A model generated the notes under the pieces. The model was not told the origin of the DNA and searched no databases. It worked only from the letters and a program-made list of their open reading frames with translations. A stretch of 64,000 nucleotides of DNA from Streptomyces sp. NRRL F-5126 (lineage in GTDB: Bacteria; Actinomycetota; Actinomycetes; Streptomycetales; Streptomycetaceae), in contig NZ_JOFZ01000004.1 in assembly GCF_000721265.1 (NCBI RefSeq), forward strand, positions 372,001-436,000, written 5' to 3'. Position numbers and translations under genes: made by a program. Positions 15,995 through 23,462 of this stretch are shown here, one piece after another. The first letter of the stretch is position 1, and every line of letters starts with the position of its first letter.

Positions 15995-16069
15995 TCAGGC
16001 ACTGCTCTGGTTGCTGCTGCTGGTGGTTTCCTTCTTGTCGAGCTTGCGGATGACAATCACGTCGGCCAT
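15995..16069 (-). CDS. Tandem small peptide 2 (candidate RiPP precursor)
   Basis: A 24-codon gene with the conserved MADVIVIRKLDKKETT and a tail SSSNQSSA that shares no Gly or Asp with the other two copies. Its ribosome site GAGAGGAGTCCG is nearly the same as that of copy 3, and the 39-base spacer upstream resembles the spacer before copy 3 (GCCGTTGCCGC in both), showing tandem duplication of a roughly 111-117-bp unit. Silent differences (ATT, GTC, CTC, GAA) within the conserved half show that selection has kept the residues. It would be too short for ordinary gene finders. Confidence 0.7.
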   Translation of the reverse strand: MADVIVIRKLDKKETTSSSNQSSA

Positions 16070-16108
16070 GCGGACTCCTCTCGCTCGTACCGCGCGGCAA
16101 CGGCCCTG

Positions 16109-16186
16109 TCAGGAACCGCCGTTGCCGCCGCTGTCGCCGGTGGTCTCCTTCTTGTCCAGCTTGCGGATCACGATCACGTCGGCCAT
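16109..16186 (-). CDS. Tandem small peptide 1 (candidate RiPP precursor)
   Basis: A 25-codon gene with MADVIVIRKLDKKETT and the tail GDSGGNGGS. It is the first copy of the three. Its ribosome site (AAGCGAGG, about five bases before ATG) is weaker than those of copies 2 and 3. The promoter must lie in the 204 bases up to the hydrolase stop or further upstream. The conserved half is amphipathic: hydrophobic VIVI followed by charged RKLDKKE, suitable for docking as a beta-strand onto a PqqD/RRE domain. The tail is hydrophilic and has no aromatic or sulphur residue. Confidence 0.7.
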   Translation of the reverse strand: MADVIVIRKLDKKETTGDSGGNGGS

Positions 16187-16390
16187 GGTGCCTCGCTTCC
16201 GCCGGACGGTGCCGGCATCGGGGACACGGGCGGTCGGCGCCCCGCGTCCGATTCCGCTGTGGCTGTGGCAGGCGGCCCGGCTGCGACCGCCGGCGCGCCT
16301 GCCGCCACCACTGTCACCGGAATGCCGGCTTCTGTCGAGACCCCGGCGGATCGCGCCGGGTACGAACGTCCCCTGCCCCCGCGATCGTTG
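16187..16390. other. 204-bp region upstream of the tandem peptide genes
   Basis: It separates the hydrolase stop from the first peptide start and probably holds the peptide promoter. An open leftward frame (Ala/Pro/Gly-rich) runs through and overlaps the first peptide start but has no start codon or ribosome site I can defend. No clear -35/-10 pair was identified. Confidence 0.4.
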
Positions 16391-17266
16391 TCAGCCGATG
16401 AGATCGCGCAGTGCCTTCGTGACCTCGTCCGGAGCCTCCTCCGCCATGAAGTGGCCGCAGGTGACCGTCGTATGGCGCAGGTCGGCGGCCCAGGCGCCCC
16501 ACAGCGCCGCCGCGTCGTAGCCGAGTGCGGCGCCCCAGTCCTGCTGCAGGACCGCGACCGGCATGGCGAGCCGGCGTCCCGCCGCGCGGTCCGCCTCGTC
16601 GTGCCGCACGTCGATGCCCGCGGACGCGCGGTAGTCGGCCACGATCGACGGCACGGCGCCGCGGCACGCGTCCAGGTAGGCGGCGCGCACATCGGCCGGG
16701 AGCGCGGCCGGATCGTTCGTCCAGGCGTCGAGGAAGTGGCCGAAGAAGGCGTCGGGGGCCGCGGCGATCATCCGCTCGGGCAGGCCGGGCGGCTGTGCCA
16801 TCAGATAGAGGTGGAAGCCGACGGCGGCGGCCGCGCCGTGCATCGCCTCCCACATGTCCAGCGTCGGCAGCACGTCAAGGCAGGCCAGACGTGTGACGGC
16901 GGACGGGTGGTCGAGCGCGGCGCGGAATGCCACCAGCGCACCGCGGTCGTGCCCGGCCAGGGCGAAGCGGTCATGGCCGAGCGCCCGCGCGAGCGCGACG
17001 ACGTCCTCAGCCATGGTGCGTTTGGAGTACGTGTCCAGGCCGTACTCGGCGGGCTTGCCGCTCGCGCCGTACCCGCGCAGGTCGGGGCAGATCACGGTGT
17101 GGTCGGCGGCCAGGCGGGTGGCGACGTGCCGCCACATGAGGTGGGTCTGCGGGAAGCCGTGCAACAGGACGATCGCGGGCCCCGCACCGCCGACGGCGAC
17201 GCTGAGGGACACGCCGTCCGCGACCGGCACGCGGTGGTACTCGAAGCCTGGGATGACGGGAGCCAT
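16391..17266 (-). CDS. Alpha/beta hydrolase, haloacetate dehalogenase/epoxide hydrolase-like
   Basis: A 291-residue cytoplasmic hydrolase. The oxyanion region is LLHGFPQTHLMWRHVA, the nucleophile elbow is AGHDRGALV with Asp107, and the catalytic His is in TTVTCGHFMAEEAPDEV. An Asp nucleophile rather than Ser is typical of haloalkane/fluoroacetate dehalogenases and epoxide hydrolases, so it forms an alkyl-enzyme ester. AAGGAAC precedes ATG 17266. It shares a divergent promoter region with the BTAD regulator and lies just upstream of the tandem peptides on the same strand. Whether it belongs to that locus is open. Confidence 0.8.
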   Translation of the reverse strand: MAPVIPGFEYHRVPVADGVSLSVAVGGAGPAIVLLHGFPQTHLMWRHVATRLAADHTVICPDLRGYGASGKPAEYGLDTYSKRTMAEDVVALARALGHDRFALAGHDRGALVAFRAALDHPSAVTRLACLDVLPTLDMWEAMHGAAAAVGFHLYLMAQPPGLPERMIAAAPDAFFGHFLDAWTNDPAALPADVRAAYLDACRGAVPSIVADYRASAGIDVRHDEADRAAGRRLAMPVAVLQQDWGAALGYDAAALWGAWAADLRHTTVTCGHFMAEEAPDEVTKALRDLIG

Positions 17267-17409
17267 TGCTCGCGTTCCTTTCCTTGGGTGACTGCGACCA
17301 GCCACTCAAGACTCACGGCCGCGGATGAGCATCCGATCAGCACGTCCTACGCTGACCAGCAGGCAGGCGAACGGCACGGGGCGCGGGCGCGGGAGAGGAC
17401 GGTGCGGGC

Positions 17410-19410
17410 GTGGGCGTCGCCATCGGGGTCCTCGGGCCCGTGCGGGCGTGGGACGGCGAGGGCGGCCAGGTCGCCCTGAAGGGCCCGCGCCACCGCGCCG
17501 TCCTCGCGCGGCTCGTCGTCGCCCGCCGCCGGGTCGTGCCCGTCACGCGCCTGGTCGAGGACCTGTGGGAGGAGCCGCCGCCCGACGCGGTCGGAGCCGT
17601 CCGCACCTTCGTCGCCGCCCTGCGCCGCGCCATCGAACCCGAACGGCCGCCGCGCGCGACGCCCCGCCTTCTCCTCACCGAGGGGCCCGGATACGCGCTG
17701 CGCCCGGAACGCGACGCCGTCGACGCCTGGCGCTTCGAGCACGCCGTGACCGCCGCGGCCGGCCTCGCGCCCGCGCAGGCGGCCGAGCGGCTCGACCGGG
17801 CCATCGGCTGGTGGCGCGGCCCCGCCTACGCCGACTTCGCCGGGGAGCCCTGGGCACGCACGGAACGCGCGCGCCTCGCCGAACTGCGCCTGCGGGCCGT
17901 CGAGGCCCGGGCCGAGGCGCGGCTCGCCCTCGGCCTCGCCGCCGAGGCCGCCGCCGACCTCGACGCGCACGTCGCCGAGCATCCGTGGCGGGAGAACGCC
18001 TGGGGCCTGCTGGCGCGCGCCCTCTACCGCGACGGCCGCCAGGGCGAGGCCCTCGCGGTCCTGCGCCGCGCCCGCGCCCTGCTGGCCGGCCGGCTCGGCG
18101 TGGAGCCGGGCCCCGCGCTGCGCCGCCTGGAGGAGGACATACTCGCCCAGGCCGGGCACCTCGGTCCCGGCGGCGGCGCCGAGGAGGTGTGGGCCAGGGC
18201 GGCGGCCGCGTACGACAGGACCGTGGCCGTGGGCGCACGCGCGCGCCTCGAATCGACGGTGGGACTGCTGCGCGACCTCGCGGTCACCGGCGGGCCCGGC
18301 CTCCTCGCGGCACGCGAGCACCGGGTGGCCGCGGCCCTGGCCGCGGAGGAGACCGGCGACGCGGAACTCACGGCCCGCGTGATCGGCGCGTACGACGTGC
18401 CCGCCGTGTGGACCCGCGTGGACGACCCCGAGCAGGCCGCCCGCGTCGTGGCAGCCGCCGAGCGCACACTCGCCGCCCTTCCGGACGACGGCCACGACAG
18501 CGCCAGGGTCAGGCTGCTCGCCACCATCGCCGTGGAGACCCGCGGCGCTCCGCCCACGCCCGAAGGCGCCCCGCCGTCACGCGGCCGCACGGCCGCCCTG
18601 CGCGCCGAACGGATCGCCCGCGGCCTCGACGACCCCGCCCTGCTGGCGTTCGCCCTCGACGGGCTGTTCATGCAGACCTGCCACCGCACAGGACTCGCAC
18701 CGGAGCGTGACGCCATCGGCGCGGAGCTCGTCGCCCTCGCCGCGCGGCACGGCCTGGTCACGTACGAGGTGCTCGGCCACCTGATCCGCTGCCAGGCCCT
18801 TTCCGCGCTGGGCGACTTCGCCGCGGCCGACCGGCACGCGGACGCGGCCGCCGCCCTGGCGCGACGCAACGAGCTGCCGCTGGTGCACGTGTTCACCCGC
18901 TGGTACCGGGCGCTCCGCCTCGCCGCGACCGGTGCGGCGCCCGCGGCCGAGGCTGCCGCCGCCTACCGGGGTGCGGCGGCGGCGCTCGACGGCGCGGGCA
19001 TGCCGGGTCTGGAGCGCGGCCTGCTGCCGCTCGCCCTGCTGTCGCTGCGGGTGCGCGACGGGCAGCCCGCGGACCCGGGCGGGTCCCGGGACACCGACTG
19101 GGGCCCCTACAAACCCTGGGTCCTCCCGCTGCTCCTGCTGGCCGAGCACCGCGAGGAAGCCGCGCGCGCCGCCCTGCGCGCCCTTCCCGACCCGCCGGGC
19201 GACCTGCTGACCGAGGCGATGTGGTGCCTCGCCGCGCGCGCGGCCCTCACGCTGGGGGACGGGGAGGCACTGGCGCGGGCACGCACCGCCCTCGTCCCCG
19301 CCGCCGGGGAACTCGCGGGTGCGGGCAGCGGGCTGCTCACCCTCGGGCCCGTCACCGCGTACCTGGACGAGATCGACGCCGCGCTGAACGCGCCGACGCG
19401 AAACGCCTGA
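17410..19410 (+). CDS. SARP/AfsR-type regulator (winged helix, BTAD, TPR-like)
   Basis: A 666-residue transcriptional regulator. The N-terminal OmpR-like winged helix starts GVAIGVLGPVRAWDGEGGQVALKGPRHRAVLARLV and includes LVEDLWEEPPPDAVGAVRTFVAALR. The bacterial transcriptional activation domain follows (residues about 95-245, DAWRFEHAVTAA to LGVEPGPALRRLEEDIL). The remaining 400 residues are Ala-rich helical repeats. There is no NB-ARC ATPase, so it differs from full AfsR. It is divergent from the dehalogenase-like gene and may control it and the peptide locus. GTG 17410 is taken as start; there is a weak GAGAGGAC about ten bases upstream. Confidence 0.85.
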   Translation: MGVAIGVLGPVRAWDGEGGQVALKGPRHRAVLARLVVARRRVVPVTRLVEDLWEEPPPDAVGAVRTFVAALRRAIEPERPPRATPRLLLTEGPGYALRPERDAVDAWRFEHAVTAAAGLAPAQAAERLDRAIGWWRGPAYADFAGEPWARTERARLAELRLRAVEARAEARLALGLAAEAAADLDAHVAEHPWRENAWGLLARALYRDGRQGEALAVLRRARALLAGRLGVEPGPALRRLEEDILAQAGHLGPGGGAEEVWARAAAAYDRTVAVGARARLESTVGLLRDLAVTGGPGLLAAREHRVAAALAAEETGDAELTARVIGAYDVPAVWTRVDDPEQAARVVAAAERTLAALPDDGHDSARVRLLATIAVETRGAPPTPEGAPPSRGRTAALRAERIARGLDDPALLAFALDGLFMQTCHRTGLAPERDAIGAELVALAARHGLVTYEVLGHLIRCQALSALGDFAAADRHADAAAALARRNELPLVHVFTRWYRALRLAATGAAPAAEAAAAYRGAAAALDGAGMPGLERGLLPLALLSLRVRDGQPADPGGSRDTDWGPYKPWVLPLLLLAEHREEAARAALRALPDPPGDLLTEAMWCLAARAALTLGDGEALARARTALVPAAGELAGAGSGLLTLGPVTAYLDEIDAALNAPTRNA

Positions 19411-19457
19411 GCGGACCCGCCCGCACGGCCGCGACCGCACGCTCGCATAATGCAGGA

Positions 19458-19988
19458 ATGGCACGTAACGCGAAGCCCGCACGGAAGACCCTTCTCGCCA
19501 GGGCGGCCACCGCGGTCGTACTGCCCGCCCTCCTCGTGGGCGGCCTCGCGGGGTGCAGCGGCGACTCGTCGTCCGGCGCCTCCGCCTCCCCCTCGCCGAG
19601 CGGCACGCCGGGGGAGGTCAAGGCGAGCAACAACAGCTCCGTGGTGACGGTCACCGGGGCCGTGGCGCACCTCGACGCGTCGGGCGACGGCACGCTCTCC
19701 ATGACCGTACGCAACTCAGGAACGGTCACCGACCACCTCGACATGGTCGGCGCGCCTGGCGGGGCGCGCGGCAAGCTCACGGGTGCCAAGGGCACCAAGG
19801 GCAACGGCGCCCTGAACACGGCCGGCATCCAGATCCTGCCGAACGGCAGCACCACCTTCGGCTCCAGCGGCGGGCCCACGGTGGCCTTCCACCACGTCAA
19901 GGGCGTGACGAGCCGTCACACCCTGCCGATCATCCTCCAGTTCGGCGTGGCGGGGCTCGTACGGATGGAGGCGCACGTCACGAAGTGA
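19458..19988 (+). CDS. Lipoprotein, PCuAC-like fold
   Basis: A 176-residue exported lipoprotein. The signal ends in the lipobox LVGGLAGC with lipidated Cys33, followed by a Ser/Gly/Pro linker. The domain SNNSSVVTVTGAVAHLDASGDGTLSMTVRNSGTVTDHLDMVGAPGG to LPIILQFGVAGLVRMEAHV resembles copper chaperones of the PCuAC/DUF461 family, but the usual HxM ligand set is altered (HLDM and FHHVKG), so copper binding is uncertain. ATG 19458 is the start just before the basic n-region. It follows the BTAD regulator by 47 bases but seems unrelated. Confidence 0.7.
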   Translation: MARNAKPARKTLLARAATAVVLPALLVGGLAGCSGDSSSGASASPSPSGTPGEVKASNNSSVVTVTGAVAHLDASGDGTLSMTVRNSGTVTDHLDMVGAPGGARGKLTGAKGTKGNGALNTAGIQILPNGSTTFGSSGGPTVAFHHVKGVTSRHTLPIILQFGVAGLVRMEAHVTK

Positions 19989-20012
19989 CGGCCGGGGCCG
20001 GGCCACCGCGCG

Positions 20013-20441
20013 TCACTTGATGCGTTTCATCGTGAGGTGCGAGTCGACCCGGGCGAGACCCGGCACGTCCATCACGTGGGTCACGAACTCCTCGTAGTGC
20101 TCGATGGATTCGGTGGCGATACGCACGAAGTAGTCCGGCAGGCCGAACATGCGGCGGAACTCGACGACCTCGCCGAACGAGGCGACGCGGTCCTCGAACG
20201 CGAGGGTGGTGGCGCGGTCCTTCACCATCAGGTCCACGTTGACCAGCACCTCGAAGCCGCGGCCCGTCGCCTCGGGATCCACCCGGGCGTGATAGCCGGT
20301 GATCACACCGTCCTCTTCGAGGCGCCGGACCCGGCGCAGGCACGGGGCGGGGGTGAGGCCGACGCGTGCCGCGAGCTCCGCGTTGCTGATACGGCCGTCC
20401 GCTTCCAGCTCCATGATGATGGCGCGATCGAGGTCATCCAC
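20013..20441 (-). CDS. Lrp/AsnC family regulator
   Basis: A 142-residue regulator with a DNA-binding HTH (DLDRAIIMELEADGRISNAELAARVGLTPAPCLRRVRRLEEDGVITGY) and the RAM/ligand domain (GFEVLVNVDLMVKDRA to GLPDYFVRIATESIEHYEEFV). It is divergent from azlC, the classic arrangement in which AsnC/Lrp controls branched-chain or aromatic amino acid efflux. GTG 20441 is preferred because AATAAT (20448-20453 on this strand) is a good -10 for leaderless translation. A TTG at 20477 would add 12 residues. The short AT-rich patch 20472-20490 may be its operator. Confidence 0.88.
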   Translation of the reverse strand: MDDLDRAIIMELEADGRISNAELAARVGLTPAPCLRRVRRLEEDGVITGYHARVDPEATGRGFEVLVNVDLMVKDRATTLAFEDRVASFGEVVEFRRMFGLPDYFVRIATESIEHYEEFVTHVMDVPGLARVDSHLTMKRIK

Positions 20442-20522
20442 AGTCCGATTATTGCGCGAGGGCTCCACCACGGGCAATTTTCAGCAACCATCGTGCGCGC
20501 TCACCCGCCTAGGCTTGCCGCC

Positions 20523-21224
20523 ATGATGGAAACCGCACATTCGTTCCGCACGGTCGCGCGCCTGACGCTGCCCTGCGCGTTCGGCATGGTGCCGCTGGGA
20601 ATCGCCTTCGGCGTACTGGTCGTTCAGTCGGGGCTCGCCTGGTGGTGGGCGCCCGCCTTCGGCGGGCTTGTCTACGCGGGCTCGCTCGAGTTCCTGCTGC
20701 TCGCCGCGGCGACCGCGGCCACGCCCGTGTCGCCGGCCGCGGTCGCCGTGACCACGCTGCTCGTCAACGGGCGCCACGTCTTCTACTGCCTCACGTTCCC
20801 GCTGCACAGGGTGGCCGGGCCGCTGGCGCGGGCCTACGGCATGTTCGCCCTCATCGACGAGGCGTACGCCCTGACCTCCGTGCCACCGGGCCGCGACCTG
20901 ACGGGCCCGCAACTCATGGCCATGCAGATCCTGTTGCAGACCTACTGGGTCGGCGGCGGCGTGCTCGGTGCCACCGTCGGCGGCGCGGTGGCGGCCCACC
21001 TGCCCGACCTCTCCTGGGTGCTGACCGGGCTCTTCGCCGTCCTCGCCACCGAGGCGGTGCGCGCCCTGCGCTCCGCGCGCGTGCCGCTGTACGCGCTCGG
21101 GTGCGCGGTCGTGGCCTGGCTCGTGGCGCCGGGACAGTTCCTGCTCGTGGCGATGGGGCTGTTCGTCGCGGGCACCGTCGCGGCCGCGGCCTACGGGGAG
21201 CGTGCGGTGGTGCGCGATGCCTGA
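20523..21224 (+). CDS. azlC: Branched-chain amino acid exporter large subunit AzlC
   Basis: A 233-residue membrane protein with the AzlC opening LTLPCAFGMVPLGIAFGVLVVQSGLAWWWAPAFGGLVYAGSLEFLLL and the conserved TTLLVNGRHVFYCLTFPLH and ALIDEAYAL segments. With AzlD it exports branched-chain amino acids or analogues. TAGGCT lies seven bases before ATG 20523, so the gene is probably leaderless. It is divergent from the AsnC gene and overlaps azlD by eight bases. Confidence 0.92.
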   Translation: MMETAHSFRTVARLTLPCAFGMVPLGIAFGVLVVQSGLAWWWAPAFGGLVYAGSLEFLLLAAATAATPVSPAAVAVTTLLVNGRHVFYCLTFPLHRVAGPLARAYGMFALIDEAYALTSVPPGRDLTGPQLMAMQILLQTYWVGGGVLGATVGGAVAAHLPDLSWVLTGLFAVLATEAVRALRSARVPLYALGCAVVAWLVAPGQFLLVAMGLFVAGTVAAAAYGERAVVRDA

Positions 21225-21531
21225 GCCCGCCCGCGTCGCGGCGGTCATCGCCGTCGCGGCACCCATCACGTTCGCGCTCCGCGCGCTGCCGTTCACCATC
21301 GCGAGCCGCCTGCGCGAAGCCCGCGTCGCGCAGGCGGTGGGACGGCTGCTGCCCGCGGGACTGATGACGATCCTGCTCGTGTACCTGGTGCTCCCGCCGT
21401 CCCACACCGTGCCGGCCGACTGGCCCGCCGAACTGGCGGCGACCGCCGTGACGGTGGCCCTCCAGACGTGGCGGCGCTCCACCCTGCTCTCCATCGCGGC
21501 CGGGACGGCGGTGTTCCTGCTGCTGCACTGA
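21217..21531 (+). CDS. azlD: Branched-chain amino acid exporter small subunit AzlD
   Basis: A 104-residue protein with three to four membrane helices: VAAVIAVAAPITFALRALPFTI, then QAVGRLLPAGLMTILLVYLVL and a C-terminal hydrophobic stretch. Length, the ALRALPF motif and position directly after azlC identify it. ATG 21217 overlaps the azlC end by eight bases, so the two are translationally coupled and form a complex. Confidence 0.9.
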   Translation: MPEPARVAAVIAVAAPITFALRALPFTIASRLREARVAQAVGRLLPAGLMTILLVYLVLPPSHTVPADWPAELAATAVTVALQTWRRSTLLSIAAGTAVFLLLH

Positions 21532-21648
21532 GCGGTTCGGCGCCTTCGCGCCGCAGTGCGGAGTGCGCGATGTGCTGTGCGCTGTGCGCGCAATCTGCCC
21601 GTGGCGTAAGCCCCGGCCTGCGGTGTGATCGGCGGGTAGCGTCACGGC

Positions 21649-22371
21649 ATGACACTCATTCAGCTCGGTTCGCGGGTCTGGCAACTCCCGTTGCCCGTCA
21701 GCCACGTTCACCTCGTGCGGTTGGGCGGCGGCGGTTTCGCGGTCGTCGATACGGGCGTGGCGGGCAGCGCGCCCGCGATCCTCGACGCCGTCGCCGCCCT
21801 CGGTGGCGGGCCTGGGGACCTACGGCTGATCGTCCTCACCCACTCCCACCTCGACCACGCCGGGTCGGCCGCCGGCCTTGTGTCCGCCACGGGGGCCCGG
21901 GTGCTCGCCGGTGCCGCCGACGCCCCGTACATCAGCGGCGAGCGGCCCGAGCCGCCTCCCGTGCACACCGAGAAGGAGCGGGCGCTGCACGAGCGGATCA
22001 TGGCCGGACTCGGTTCGACCGGGGCGCCGCCGAACCCGCCCGTCCGCGTGGACACGGAACTGCGCGACGGCGACAGCCCGGACGACTGGGGCGAGACGGT
22101 CCAAGTCCTGCACGTGCCCGGGCACACGCCGGGGTCCATCGCGCTGTACCTCCCCGACACGGGGGTGCTGTTCCCCGGCGACACGATCGCCACCGTGGAG
22201 GGCCGCGCCGTGCTCGGCCCGTTCAACCTCGACAGGGCGGCGGCGGTGGCTTCCTTCCGCCGGCTGGCGGCCCTGGAGCCGCGGACCGTCTGCGTGCCCC
22301 ACGGGGAGCCCCTGACGGTGGACGCGGCGAAAGCCCTGACCGCGGCCACCCCGCAGGACGACTGGCTGTGA
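21649..22371 (+). CDS. MBL-fold metallo-hydrolase
   Basis: A 240-residue protein with a complete metallo-beta-lactamase fold. The zinc motif is THSHLDHAG, the downstream ligands are VLHVPGHTPGSIAL (His) and FPGDTIAT (Asp), and the final His is CVPHGEPLT. It is glyoxalase-II-like in its ligand set; the substrate is not predictable. TAGCGT lies six bases before ATG 21649, so it is probably leaderless and independent of azlCD. It converges on the dehydrogenase gene with a 17-base gap. Confidence 0.88.
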   Translation: MTLIQLGSRVWQLPLPVSHVHLVRLGGGGFAVVDTGVAGSAPAILDAVAALGGGPGDLRLIVLTHSHLDHAGSAAGLVSATGARVLAGAADAPYISGERPEPPPVHTEKERALHERIMAGLGSTGAPPNPPVRVDTELRDGDSPDDWGETVQVLHVPGHTPGSIALYLPDTGVLFPGDTIATVEGRAVLGPFNLDRAAAVASFRRLAALEPRTVCVPHGEPLTVDAAKALTAATPQDDWL

Positions 22372-22388
22372 AACACGGCGGCGGTTGT

Positions 22389-23462
22389 TCACGCGCCGGG
22401 CTGGACCTCGCGTGCGATCGCCTCCGCTGCCGCCGCCGGGCCGCTGTCGCAGCGGCCGTCCCGTTCCACCTTCACCGTGCCCATGTCGAGCGCGCCGCGC
22501 ACCGCCTCGCGCACCGCATGCGCGGCGGCCCGCTCGCCGAGGTGGTCCAGCATCATCGCCACGGCCAGGATCTGGCCCGTGGGGTTCGCCTTCTTGCGGC
22601 CCGCGAGCGACGGGGCGCTGCCGTGGATCGGCTCGAAGCAGGCGCAGCCGTCCCCGACGTTGCCCGACGGGCACATCGCGATCCCGCCGACCGTGCCGCC
22701 GCCCAGATCGCTGAGGATGTCGCCGAACATGTTCTCCGTGACGACCACGTCGAAGTACTCGGGCGTCATCACCAGCGCCTGCGCCGCCGCGTCCGCGTAG
22801 AGGCACTCCGCCTGGATGTCCGGGTAGTCCTCCGCGACTTCGAGGAAGACCTGGCGGAAGAAGTACATGCTCCGCAGGACGTTCGCCTTGTCGACGCAGG
22901 TGACCCTGCGCACCCGGTCGGGCCGTGAGCCGGAGCGTGTACGCGCCAGGTCGAACGCGAACCGGGCGATGCGCTCGCACCCCTGCCGCGTGACGAGCAG
23001 GGTGTCCGCCATCGCCGTTGCCGTGCCGACACCCTTGCCGCGCGAGGCGTACAGGCCCTCGGTGTTCTCCCGCACGATGACGTAGTCGATGCTGCCCGGC
23101 TTCGCCCGCAGCCGCGAGTGGACCCCGGGGAGCAGTTCGATCGGACGCACGTTCGCGTACAGGTCGAGCCCGGACCTGAGGACGCCACCCAGCAGACCCG
23201 CCTCCGTGCCGTCCGGCAGGCGTACGGACGGCAGCCCCACGGGCCCCTTCAGTGTGGCGTCGGCGGCCCGCACGGCGGCCAGGCCCTCGGGCCCCAGCGC
23301 GGTGCCGGTCCGCTCGTAGGTGCCCGCGCCGGCGTCGACCTCGGTGATGCCGACGTCGAAGCCGTACGCGTCGGAGGCCTTTGCGAGGACGGTGAGCGCC
23401 GCGTCGATCAGCTCGGGCCCGATACCGTCACCCCTGATCACCGCGATGTCGTGGACGGTCAC
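22389..23462 (-). CDS. Isocitrate/isopropylmalate-family dehydrogenase
   Basis: A 357-residue beta-decarboxylating dehydrogenase. Family signatures are VIRGDGIGPELIDAAL, the substrate Arg segment ANVRPIELLPGVHSRL, VRENTEGLYAS, the Lys-Ala-Asn of CVDKANVLRS, and the metal/NAD region VVTENMFGDILSDLGGGTVGGIAMCPSGNVGD with GSAPSLAGRKKANPTGQILAVAMML. It oxidises a 2-hydroxyacid (isocitrate, isopropylmalate, tartrate or related). It is coupled by a four-base overlap (ATGA) to the sugar kinase gene, which is unusual for this enzyme and suggests a role in sugar-acid catabolism. Confidence 0.88.
   Translation of the reverse strand: MTVHDIAVIRGDGIGPELIDAALTVLAKASDAYGFDVGITEVDAGAGTYERTGTALGPEGLAAVRAADATLKGPVGLPSVRLPDGTEAGLLGGVLRSGLDLYANVRPIELLPGVHSRLRAKPGSIDYVIVRENTEGLYASRGKGVGTATAMADTLLVTRQGCERIARFAFDLARTRSGSRPDRVRRVTCVDKANVLRSMYFFRQVFLEVAEDYPDIQAECLYADAAAQALVMTPEYFDVVVTENMFGDILSDLGGGTVGGIAMCPSGNVGDGCACFEPIHGSAPSLAGRKKANPTGQILAVAMMLDHLGERAAAHAVREAVRGALDMGTVKVERDGRCDSGPAAAAEAIAREVQPGA

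Larger units (their letters stand above)
15884..16186 (-). repeat. Three tandem copies of a 111-117-bp peptide-gene unit
   Basis: Start codons at 16186, 16069 and 15958 are spaced 117 and 111 bases apart. The first 48 coding bases and, for copies 2 and 3, the preceding spacer and ribosome site are strongly similar, while the last 24-27 coding bases differ. The pattern is duplication followed by diversification limited to the 3' part of each gene. Confidence 0.85.

Noticed and set aside
14625..16100. A 491-codon open frame that extends the E1-like gene upstream through two of the micro-peptide genes
   Set aside because: The N-terminal part (RSPHGRRDCHPQARQEG and repeats) is the out-of-frame reading of the repeated peptide genes. 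The GTG at 15752 with a ribosome site gives a natural E1 start.
16174..16390. Leftward Ala/Pro-rich frame overlapping the first micro-peptide start
   Set aside because: No start codon with a ribosome site, low complexity, and no recognisable domain. It may be the read-through of a GC-rich spacer.
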